A stretch of DNA of 64,000 nt from Datnioides undecimradiatus (Eukaryota; Chordata; Actinopteri; Lobotiformes; Datnioididae): the NCBI GenBank assembly GCA_008933995.1, contig WARS01000011.1, positions 14,413,516 through 14,477,515 on the forward strand. The letters are read 5' to 3'. The first letter of the stretch is position 1. Each line of letters begins with the position of its first letter. Under the pieces are notes generated by a model. The model was not told the DNA's origin, did no database searches, and worked only from the letters and a program-made list of their open reading frames with translations. This document shows positions 35,071 through 47,500 of this stretch, piece by piece. The position numbers and the translations under genes are program-made.

Positions 35071-38000
35071 GGCTAGGAGGACCTCACCAGGACGGAGTAC
35101 TCTACATCGTCGCCCAACAGGCCTGTGTCGTTGAGGGTGTACTTGGCTTTCTTCACTCTGGCGTCCACAGGCCCTTTCTCGATCTGGTGCTTGATGGCTC
35201 GGAACAGTTTGTACAAGGGCTCGCCTGCAGAGTCCTGGTACACACACACAAACACACGCGCACATGAATGCACGCAGACATGTACACACAATAGAGGCAC
35301 ACAAATCTATTTAGAAGTTGTCTCAGATGTTGTCAAGACACTAATTGTTGTGATTACCAGTTTAGAAGACAAATAAAACACATTATCAATACAAAGCACT
35401 AATGAAAGAAATGGAGAAATCCATGAGCACATAGTTCAGTGCTGTTGCATTTCATTAGACGCATTTAATGTATTGCTGATTTAGTTCATCAAGCATGAAA
35501 GACAAATAACTACTAAATTCATTAGATAATTAAAATAATATGCATGTAAAGGCTCCATTTTAAGACCCTTGACTAGACGAGATAAACAATGACATTTTTA
35601 GTTAAATACATTTTAAATGACCCGAAACGTTACCTTCAAAAACTGGTAGAGGCAGATAGACATCCAGTTACACAGCATCCTCTCAACCACAGTCTCTGAC
35701 CTGGAAAAACACAAATTAGAAGCTTTAAATAATATTATGTTGAATTAAAACTGCACCATTCTGGTGTATTAACGCTGTGTGTTAATAAGTACAGGGCTGA
35801 TACAACATCTAATTAGAAAAGCCAAAAGAAAAAATGATAATTTAATCCATTCCATTCATCAATGTCCATGCCATAACCCTTAAATTCTTAATTGAATGTA
35901 TATGCAATATTGCAATATGTTTTATTGACTCATTACCATTTATCTTTAAGTATGTGTTCAATTTATAAAGTTAAATTTGAATTACACTTAATACCTATTA
36001 TATTATGAAATAATATACTATATAATAAGTTGGATTGTCACTATTTCTGTTGTATCCTGTGGAAAAATGTAAGACACCTACTTATAACAGTGCATCTACA
36101 AAATGTCAACAAGGGAAATTTCTGCACAGCTTGACAGTGTCAGGATATTTTAATTCAAAACTCATGTCAGTGGTCACTTGACGGATCGCCCATCCTAATG
36201 TCAGATATCCACTGGTGGCACCCGTTGTTAGCTGCTAGCATGCCTAATTAGATATCTTGTATATAAGGGGGCCTGTGTTGGCACAATGGCCTAATCAGCA
36301 TAATGAGCCTCTCCATTGGGGGATAATTAAGATGTGTACTTGCATAACAGCCAGTCACAGCGTGCCTAAGCACAGCAGACAGTTCAGATCATATAACCCC
36401 CTCCTAGCAGTGATGAGTGACTGTACTGTCAGACAAGTGGGTCCTAGTGAGGGAGCAGACACAGCCGTCAGCGGATGATTTGACCTTGACATGATCATTA
36501 CAGTGGAGAAAAAGGGCAAGGAACAAAGACAGCTAAAATTGGAGATTCTTTTCTGACGGCTATTTACTTCAAATTAGTTGAATGTTTACAGACTCGAGTG
36601 CTACACAGGAATTATGAGACGTTGCCAAGGGAGAAACCGCTGAGCAATTAATATTAGGCAATATCAGAGCAAAACATCCCTGGTATTTGGCAGGTTCCTA
36701 AAAATACCAATTAATTTAACAATGAACAATAATGAGTTATAATTTTGTGGCAATCATGACTTTAGTTTTTAATAATTTCAAATGATGCACGGCTAATATT
36801 TGTACCTTAACTGTTGATCTCTCCTCTTGGTGAAAAGGGAAATTATTAAAACAGAATTTTGGTCACGTTAGATGGAGGCTCAGGTACTGCAGGTGATTTA
36901 CAGTTCAGTTTATGAAAGCTTTTCTGATCAGAATAAAACGGGTACAGCGTTAGAATAAATGACTCAAGCTGACACTCTAAAGCAACATGCAGAAAGCAAA
37001 TACAGTTTTGTCTTATGTATCCACAGCAGCTGAAAACATTATGCACCAAAAGTTGTTTTTGGCCAACACAGCATTGGTCAACAGCTATAGGATAAGAAGA
37101 TGAAGAAGAAGCTGAAAGGGAACAGCAAATGATGAATCATCCAGCACTTTGTGGTTGGAATCAAGGGAGGAAAAAAGCAGAAGGAGAAACAGAAGGAAGA
37201 GTACTGGAATAGATCAGGCAGCAGTCTGGCTCTTGATAGTGGACTACAGTAGTCAGTGCAAAATTCAACAGAAAACATGGCAACAGAATGAAACAGTCCA
37301 CTGCATCTTGAAGTGAATCCCAGTCCTCCTAAAATGTTAAAAATACCAGTGCCAGGGTTTGGATATGGAGTGACTCTGATTATAGAACTGAAAAATGAGG
37401 ACATCTAACGATCTCAGGGCAAAACAAGCCGGTCTGCAGCCATGCTAGCTGTTGTGCGAGGAAGAGAGGATCTGATTAGGGGTACCAGTGCAATGATGTG
37501 TGTAATGCTAACTAGTGCTAAACACAGACTATAGCTAAGCCTCACTGTTCTTACAGAAATTTGGTCACGAACTAAATTGTGATTAAATTCTGACCAAAAG
37601 ATAGTGCTACATGAAACGTTCCATAAACACCATAGCGATTACAACTGATCCTCGGGGGGCTTGAATGTCTGTATAAACTGCGTGGCAGTCTAACCAATGG
37701 TTGACAAGACATTTTACTCAGAGCCAAAAATAACAACCTCATGGTGGCAGTAGAGAAAAAGTCAGGGATTGCTAAAGTAACTGGGATTTATCCTTTGCGA
37801 ACCATGAACGTCCCCGTAAATGTTTGTGTTAATTCAACCTGTAGAAGTTGAGATATTTCACAGCTTGAATGAAGGATTCAATCTGCTGGTGGAGCTAAAT
37901 AAAAAGTCAGAATTTCAATTTCTTTCTTTCTTTTTTTTTTTTAAAGTCAGAAGGATTAATCCTCCGTTGGGACCACAAATGTCTGCACAAAATTTCATGG

Positions 38001-38505
38001 CAATCTGTCCAATAGTTGGTGAGATATTTCCGTCTGGACCAAAGTTGTTGACCGAGTAACACATCAACATTGCCATCCTTAGAACTACTCTGCTAGCGTG
38101 GCTAAAAAGCATCCAAGTTATGCACTTGCCATGAAATCTTATCAGCATAGAACTTTTTAAATATCAAACTTGGCACTGGTGTTTTGGCATCAAATCTGAC
38201 TGCACCAGTATCTACTGAGCAGCAGAACCAAGTTGCTCCTCACTCACCTGCGCAGCATGAGCTTAGGGTTCTTGCTGTGGACATATTCCTCCATCAGCTC
38301 CAGCAGCAGTGTTCTCATAATGTCAGTGTAGTATTCCAGCTTCCCATGCAGAGCCACTGTCAGCAGGGAGGCAAAGTACACCTTGGCCCGGGCGTTGAAG
38401 TCATGACTGCGCTCCAGGGTACGGATAAACTACAAACACAGTGCCGCAGACACAAAGAAACAGACAAATGATGAACTGAATTAATCCATCCTGATGAAGC
38501 CTGCA

Positions 38506-38540
<35 letters not shown>

Positions 38541-41500
38541 GCAAATCCAACATAATGTGCCTTTAAATAATCAAAAGACTAATGCTGGTGAAAGCAATAA
38601 TTAACAAGGTAAATTCAATTCTGGGCTGTAAAATATCATGGCTTAGAAAAGAGACCAATTAGTGGAAGAGGAATCACCCACACATTTGCAGTTAACACCT
38701 CAGAGGCCGTTTCTGTGCCAGCAATACTGGATTATTAGGAATCTTCACACGTCTCTCTGTGCTATGGCTTCTGCTTCTCACTTCCAAAGACTGTACTCTA
38801 CTAAATTAAACATTACAAAGTCCTTAAAACAAGGGGAGGAGAGCCTGAGTTTAGAATAGATATAAAGGACCTCACACTATACCGTATTGACTGACTATTG
38901 GCAGATTCTCAGAGCCAACAGAGATGAGGAGGGGAATACACCATCAGTGTTGTGGGAGGTATTTTCCACACTTTGTTTTTGATTTTGTTGAATAAAAGTT
39001 ATCCTAAGTAATTCAGATTATCCTGCAACATTTCAGGTGGACTCTGTTAAAACGCACAAAAGAGACATACTGTTGAGCGCTCCTTCATTACGGAGGCCAG
39101 TTTGGTTTATTCAGAAATAATGTGACAGCTGTACTTTCCATTTCTGAGTCGCCCCAAATGAGACGGTTCTGCACATGCTGAAGGACGTGGTTCGATATTG
39201 CTTTGCTTATTTCCTGAGCTGAGAGGACTTTGTTAAAAATACTGAAAAATAAAATTATGTCAAACTTATGCTATAATATATAAATGTAATAAATATGATT
39301 TATTGTATACATTTATACCAATTGATCTTTCAAGAAAACAGGGCCCGTAAAAGAAAAACAAAAGTAAGAGCCTAAAGTCACACTAGCTGCTAGCTGTGAG
39401 GCTGCACTGGCACAGCAGTGATCTAGGCTATATGCACATGTCAGAATGACAACAGGAATGAATGTAATGTTAAGGATTTGGTTTTTTGCGTGTCAGCAAG
39501 TCTGATGATAGGCAAAGTTATTTAGGCGTTCGTTATCAGTGGTTTTATTGCGGAATGATCAATGGTTGGGCCATGATCATGCCTGACATAGCCGTGTGAA
39601 CAAGAGCTTATAATGGTTAAAAATGGAACAAAACACAGAAAAACACACCAACAGTGAAGTTGAGGCTTGTTGCTGTTGTATATCATACAGAAGTGGTGTG
39701 GTGCTATGCTAACCGCCGTCTAGCCTATGTCACTTCTGCTGTCCAACACATTCAAACAAAACATAAAATGCCCTCTACTGGATATAGATCTTGAGTGAGC
39801 TCCTCAGCGGACGGGAGTCCCTAAGACTGCTTGGTTTGACCCCACCTAATTTCATGGCTATGGCTGTCACAATGTCAGCAAACAGAAAAGCTCAGGGATT
39901 CATCTGAGGCATCATCAAAGAACCACATGTTTTTATGCACAATTTGTTGAGAAAACATAAACAGTGGCTCAGATATTTCAGTCTGGACCTCAGTGGTGGA
40001 ACCACCACACACGGTCTACATGTGTTTTTGAAGCATCGCACATCTGTTCCTTTGTGCGGCCTTAAGCGCTACTGTAAACTGTGTGTAAGTGGATATAATG
40101 GCAGAGCTGACCATTCAGGTGCGGTATAATTACATTAATGAGGAAGGTCTTGGAGTTCAGGAGGTTGGAGAACTGGTTGAGCGCTTGAGACACTGTGGCT
40201 CGTCGCGCCTCTGGGATGTCTAGCTTCCCTGTGATCATCACATCATTGGCACCGTCCTTAGAGGGCAGGAAGAACACGCGGTCTGTGTAGGTTTTGTAGT
40301 CGAGGAAGGGGATTCGTCCCTCGCTCAGCTCGTTGGTGTGGTCTTCCATTTCGATCATCAAATCTGCAAGACGGAAACAAATAAATAGTACCTTGTTCCT
40401 TTTTTACTAAGCAGCGCGCTTGCTCATCTGTCTCAATCATCATCATTGCAAGAGGCTGGGAAGGGAGAGCGTTGCTGGGAAAATGATTTCAACTGTGAAA
40501 GATTGTTTTCTATTACTGTTACTGCAAAACTGCTTCTCGTAATGATGATAACGTGGTGTTAAGCAGGAGAATTTATTTAATTCACTGCAGTACAATACAT
40601 CAAGGAAATGCAATCAGAGCTATGAGGCACTTCATTACTTTATAACTTCTTAGAAATGTGGACCCTATGAGGGACATTAGCAATATGGCTGGGTCTTTGC
40701 ACAGCTGCACTGTTGGTACCTGTGAATTCTTTCTTGCAGCGGTCCCGTACGCTTTCCTCCAGATTCTCCAGCTGATGTTTCACCTTCTCATACTCCCTCT
40801 CTGCCTGCTGACTCTTTCTCCTGAACAAACACCAGAAGCACAACACACATGTGATGAAAGGAAGGAATTTAGGTCTATTTATTGTTCAAAGACTACTGGC
40901 CGATAACTTAGCCACAGTAAGTTTCACACAAACATCCTATTAGCGCTGGTGTTATTCCACTGTGGGTTTATTGTTCCTGATGTAGGTGTTTTATAAATAT
41001 TCACTAGAAAATAAGCAAGTCTGACCGGCTGTGACAGTCATATCAAACTGCAAACAAATTTCCTTTTTCGCAAAACCTCTTGGTTAAACTTGTGAAACTT
41101 TAAACAGCAAAAATAAGGAGTATAAGCTAAAATAGTTAGAAAATGATCCATTCAAAAAACATTATGGCAATACAATATGAGAACAATAACAAACAGGGCC
41201 ATGCACAGAACATGGAGAATGTTATTAGACAATTTATGTATATTACATACAATTACAGATACTTCTAAAGCCTCCATATTGGGACATAACAAATTATTAT
41301 TACTGGGCTGGATTGAAATGAAAAGTGAATACTGAAACTATTTCCCCCACGGCATGAAGCTTGACACTAACACACAACCCTAACCCAGCAGACTACAATG
41401 TTTATTTATCAAGTGCAGCAGGCTATTAAGCTATTAGACTATTAAGCCAGGCCTGCAGCAAGTCAAATCAGCAAGGCTTTGGTGAACTGAAAACCTTCCT

Positions 41501-44500
41501 GATCTGAAGCAACATTATGTAATAAAGGATCAGCAGTAGGTTATAGTCTATAGATGATACACAGGCAACCCACCAGCATCATTAGTTTTCCACTGGGCTA
41601 CTTTGCTTGTTGTGATTCTGCAGCCGTGGACCAAAAATGTGAACAAGTCCTTTGTGCTGCTGATATGAATGAGCTTAAAACATTTTAAACCAGCCTCCCA
41701 CCCTCAAACTGATATTAAAGTCAAGATTTACTGATGTAATAAAACAATAGCCACAAACTGACATCTAGTGTAAAGCGACAAGTGCTTTGCTGCTTTACCA
41801 GTAAACAAGTGAGCTGCGTTGCACAATATAGCAGGTTTTCAACACTCGGTACAAGAGCCCAGGATTAGTCTTGTATAATTATTTTATATTGTATTTATTT
41901 TTTAATTAGATTATAAAAAATAAACACATACTTAAGAAGTATTTATCAGCTAACTACTTTGAGATTTTTTATCCAATCAGACTGATGCTACGTTTTCTAA
42001 ACCTGCTACAGAAAATGACACAGGCTTTTTGTTTTGGGGTTTAAAGACTCCAGCTGTAAAACATGAATAAGCCCTTCATCTGCGATTGATGTATATGCAG
42101 CTTACGGCACCTCTCCTCCCAAATCACAGAATAAGTCATTTTGGTTTCTTGTTGTTGGAGTTTTAGAATAGTTTATTCATTAAAAGGTCAAACAGGGAGT
42201 TACAGGGAGTTGCTGACATCTAATTGACCCCCAAGCAAAAGTAACGGGCCCATCAACAAATGTAAAAGCCCTGTTTGTGGCACTTCCATATCCAACATGT
42301 TGGGCTTTTAATAAGGTCAAAGGAAAAGGAAAAAAGGCTGCTGAAGGTAACAATTAATTGATGTTTCAATTAGTGTTATTTGCACATGCACAGCGGTGTG
42401 AACTGTGCCACATAATGAGGAAGGATTAAGCCAATTAAAAAAAAACAACAGTGGGAAAAAGAGGTCACAAGCCTGGGGTTAAGAACAACTGGCACAAAAT
42501 GTTGCAGGTCTGTAAGCTAACTGCAAACAGTGTAAATATGCGTAAAACTGTGCAAAAGATCTATAGTGATTATAACAAATAATGTTATGTTGTATGTTAG
42601 GAAATTTAACTGTGGGGTCACAAAGTTCAGATAAAACACGTCAACATCTTCTCTACTCTCAAAAATGCAATTAAAAATAATATGTGTGTGGGATATTGAC
42701 CTAAAATAGCTTAACTTACCTGTAGCAGTAGACAGAGATAGCGATGATGAGCAGCATGGGCACAATGACAGCAGGGATGATGATGTAGAGCGACAAATCA
42801 TTCTTCTTCTCGTACTGCACCGAGCCGACCACCCACTCCCCTTTGCCAAACTTGATCTGTGCATAAACACAGAGAGGGAATCTTATTATCTGCACAAGCT
42901 CTCGACATTTTGGAGATAGAGATTTATTCAGGTAGTTGTCAATGGTAAAGATTCGACAGTGCTGGGGAGGAAGCTGGGATGGAGGACAATCTACATAATT
43001 GCCCACAGCTCTGCTAAAGCAGCTGCAGGACCTCACAGTATTTTAAAGTGCTGGGTCTACGTGCAAGTTGGTGGGCCCACATTGACTGAACAAATGCATA
43101 AATGTGTTGAGTTTAATACTTAACAATCAAGCTTTTACTATGTAGGTATTCTCTGCTATTGATAGTCCTGTGGTGTTATTCCTTTATGCAGCTCACAGCC
43201 ACAGAAATTAAACAATAGCTCACTTAGAAGAATTACCCAGAGGAGAGGGGACAGCATTAATCACAATTGTAGCTCGGCTATAATTAAATATAATTACAAG
43301 GGCCTGTAGCTACATGAAAATTGTTCAACCAGTGAAAAAAATGGGGTCTCAAGATGTACAGAGGACACGCCTAGACCAGTACAGTAAAGATTCATGATGC
43401 ATGCATGTTCAGGCTCATCTGTGAGCCTGTGTGTGTGTGTGTGTCTGCAGTGCCGAAATGTAACCAAGTACTCAAGTATTCAAGGCCTTTAATGCCACAT
43501 TGCACTTTTATCTAACAGCTTTCCATAAAACATAAAAACATACTTATAAAATATGTTTTCTGACAGATTAAAACTACCCCACAGCTTACAGTCGAGCTGA
43601 AACGATTAATCGACTGACAGAAAATGAATTAGCAGCTACTTTGATGATTGTTTATGTCATTTTTAAACTGAAAACTTGTTTTAATAATGTTGAAGTTTGA
43701 ACTATTGCTGGAACATTGTGAAGTTCTCACTCTTGGTGATCGTGACAGCACTTCTGACTATTTTCGTAATTCTTACCAACCAACCAATCAGTCAATCTGT
43801 CAAATTAGAAAGTGCCTACACCTTATAATGTACAGTAATATAACACTCAAAAGGAATATTATTCTGATTATGGTGACATAATTTTACTTAAGTGCACTTC
43901 AGTGGAGGACTTATACATGTAATGGAGCAATGGATTTTACAGTGTGGTATAGATTTTCCTCCACCACCGTGTGTCTGCCTGTCTGTCTGATCTGACCGTT
44001 AAGTCCAGCAGCTCAGGCCGAGTGTCTCTGCGGTGCCGTCTGGAGCGAGCTCGGGGCGGGGTAGAAGGTGGGTCCAGAAACAACTTGTCGTCCTGTAGCG
44101 TGTTGACCAAACAGGGAACGTCTCCCACGAAGGCCTGAGCCTCTTTTGCCGTCATCGCTTTGGAGAATCCCCGACCCTGCAGGGGAGGATTGACTGTAAA
44201 GCTCAAAAGTGTCATGAACAAATTACACGGGAGAAAAATTAATTACAGCATTTATACACCATCAAGTATCATATGATGGGCATTAAAAAAAATTAATGTA
44301 AGCATTTTCATTAGTGATGGGTGGAAAGTTTAAAACAGCTCTTCACTGTTCCACCATATGAGTGCCAGAAGTAATTTAAATGATTAAGATTATATTCACT
44401 GAAAGCACAAGTCTAAGTAATTTCACACTGTAAGACACTATAGGCACAGCTCCAGCCAATCCTACAGCCCTGGCATTGCAATATACACTTTTATACACTT

Positions 44501-47500
44501 CTCCAGCGCACTTCTGCATCTACAGACATGCTTTCAATTATTCTAATGCAGTCTGGAATAGAAGAAAGGGGAAATTAGCTTAAGTAAACCAGCGTCTGAG
44601 TAATTGAAAAGGCCTCAGACCTTTTTTTCTTGCAAATGACTTTCCTGATTAATTTGCTTCAAGTGTGTGTTGCCAAAAGAAACTTTAAAAAGGGAAAGCT
44701 GTTAAACCTCAAAACTGACACAAAGCAGCAACACGCGATAAGACAAATCTACAGCTAAATTGATTAGACAGTGAATTGATTATCCGTTTGACAAAGAGTT
44801 TGGTCTGATCTGGTATGTTAATTTTTCAAGCAACAAACACCCAACGTTCCCCACTCCAAGTGTGATGATTTTCTGATTTCATTTTGTCTTTTGAGATACA
44901 AAAATGATTATGTTTTGAAGATTAAGTCTTGCCAAGAAATTGTGATTTTTCACTATTTTTAGAGCAAATTACCAAAATAATCACCACTAATGAAATGATT
45001 TGACCAATTACACATAAGTCAATAATACCAGTAGGTAAAAATTAAAAATAGTGTACAAAAAGCAACATAAACCTTTAACTTTTCCTGGATCAGTCATTTG
45101 GTAACAGAAGGAGATCTGCCTCCTGTTTCCTTTTGCCTCAAATCAGTTGATTGAATGAATTTAAAGGGTCCAATATGGGAAACTCAACATGCTAAACCTT
45201 GTTTATGAACTTATTAAGGCATCATTTAGACAAAATTTCCCTCTATACCAGTGATAGAAGAAGTAATAGGAGTAATGTTTATGTCAATTTATATTTAAGC
45301 GTCTAGTTAAGGTTTTAAATAGCATAGACTAAGTACCATTTAAAACAAGGGGATGTCTACTGGATGATGTGTGCGTGTGTGTGTGTGTGTGTATTATTCT
45401 TGTAACCACATTCGACTTTAACAATATGTTTAATTGACCTCTGTTAGGTTTAAAATAGCCACTGATGCACGTTAGCCTCACTTCTTTCACAGCAACTGAG
45501 CTAAAATATAAACTGCGCTGCTATTTGCATAATTTTGGAGACGTAATGAAACTCAGCCATTACATAAGCTCCTAAAGTAAAAATGTGGCACAGCAACTGC
45601 AATTCAGCATCTTTTGGGTTTTTGTCCTCAAGTCAACACCATTTGTCTTAATTCCTTCGCACAAAGAGGCTGACTTCTCTGAAACATGGCGCTGTCACGC
45701 TACAGCTGCAGCATTAAAAAGGGCCCGGAGCCTGTACTCACAGTGACGATGATGATGCTGGCCTCTGTGATGACCTTCTTGATCAGCTCATTGAAGACGG
45801 GGTCAGGGTGGTATTCGAAGGGCTTCAGCTCCTTCACCCAGTTGTCCAGCTGAATGTATGTTCTTAAGTGCTGGTTTAGGGAGTTGTTCACCGTCGGAGA
45901 CCGAAACTGGATGACTGAGTCGTTTTTCTCGTGGGCCTCCTGAAAAGAGTGAAGGAAGAGTAAAGTGTCACCACTGGATATAAATAATTCACACTTATAT
46001 GGTGACATGTAGAACACACAGAGGAAGGAAAACAAGACATGAAGGAGGATATAACAGCATTCAGTGCAGAGAATATGGGGGATACAAAAGCAAACAGTGG
46101 GAGTTGAGGGTTTTTTTTAAAAGATGTGGTTAATTGTGGTTTTTGTTGTGTGAGGAGTGTGTTTTGGGGGTGGGGTGGTGGGAGAAAAAAAAAAAAAGCG
46201 CCAGGTTTGGTGCGAGGGGGAAGGTAAAATGATGTGTCTCTTTTCAGTCGTTCTATTAAAATCCCTATCTGCCATCGTAGAATAGCAGCCTCTTGATGAA
46301 TCACAACTCACAATGAGTCATTCCTCCTCTGGCTTTGTTTATTTGCTTTTGATTAACTGGACCGATGGCGATATTTCTGTCACTCCCTGATTGTTTCGAT
46401 ACAGGGCTGACAATACTGTGTGTGACAGCTAAACCCTACAGTCCTGCACCAAGCCTAAGTTTTTCAAAAAGACAGTGCAAAAAAAGGCGTAGGCTACATC
46501 AGATAATGCTCTGAAAAAGTCACGCAGAGCTACTATAAATTTTGAGTCACGTTGTATGACTTGAATGTCTCATAAGTAAATCTGTCCCATTAAATTTCTT
46601 TGAACTGTGTATTCAACATTTTGGAAGACGGTGGATATTCATACCAATCTGATATCCATCGATTAAACACAAGGCTACACCTACAGCGGTTAGCTTAGCT
46701 TTAAGACCTGAAACAAGCTCTGTACACACGTGACAATATCCATATACCAGCATTTCTAAAGCTTGCTTATTAACATCTTTGTTTTAAAAAACACAAAATG
46801 GAAAAAAAAACGGAAATTTGCAGTTTTACAGTGGATTGTTTATAAGAATATGTCTTTGCTAGGAGCAGTAACTTCCTGATGTCTTCTGGTCGTCTGGCAA
46901 CTGGTCAGAGCCAAGTAATAGCTCGGTATACCCGCCATATAATACAAAGGTTTCTTATTTTTCAAATGGACTAAACAAGTTAGATGTAATGCATTAATAA
47001 TGACCTTTAGAGATGCTCTCTGGGGGATTTTCACATTTTGCCGATATAGCCATACAGCCAGTGTAGCTAGAATTGATCATTTTAAGACATTACAACAAAT
47101 GTACAAATTGGATGCCTGGAAACAGTGAATCACTGTAGCATCACAGACAGTAACAAAACTTCCTAAAGTAACATTTTTAGGATTCAATCATTTTATCAAA
47201 CCCATGTAGGAATAACTTTGTTTTATTTCTGTATGTGTAAAGCGCAATTATGCTAACCAAATCAACATTTAGCAGTCATTTTGCCGTTGTGCCATTTTGT
47301 CATTATGTTACATAATTTGAGGTGTACGATGTTATCTTTGTGAGAGGTGCTTTTAAATCTTCCCTGAGTTGAAGGTATGTTGACTAAGCTCTATTCTATG
47401 CTAACCTTAACAGGTTTAAAAACCAAGTCTGTTGTTTCCATTAACTACGCAACAGTTACATCTGGAGGTTGTATGGGTAATTCTTTAGAAACAGCTAATC

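Larger units (their letters stand above)
32685..35234 (-). other. plxnb2: plxnb2 Rho-GTPase-binding domain exons
   Basis: Exons 35234-35088, 33879-33723 and 32785-32685 encode the insert between the two GAP halves. Landmarks are [55 protein letters not shown] and [15 protein letters not shown]. In plexins this ubiquitin-like domain binds Rac1/Rnd GTPases. Confidence 0.92.
35634..40820 (-). other. plxnb2: plxnb2 juxtamembrane helix and first half of GAP domain
   Basis: Exons 40820-40720, 40363-40134, 38429-38248 and 35700-35634 encode the juxtamembrane coiled coil ([20 protein letters not shown]) and the start of the split RasGAP fold. The [14 protein letters not shown] motif contains the double arginine that supplies a catalytic finger in plexin GAPs. 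The 35701-38247 intron (2.5 kb) contains a tandem dispersed repeat at about 37570-38107. Confidence 0.92.

Noticed and set aside
34548-35267. 239-codon open frame on the plus strand
   Set aside because: It is rich in cysteine-valine runs from TG repeats and overlaps the true minus-strand plxnb2 exon 35088-35234; it is a shadow.
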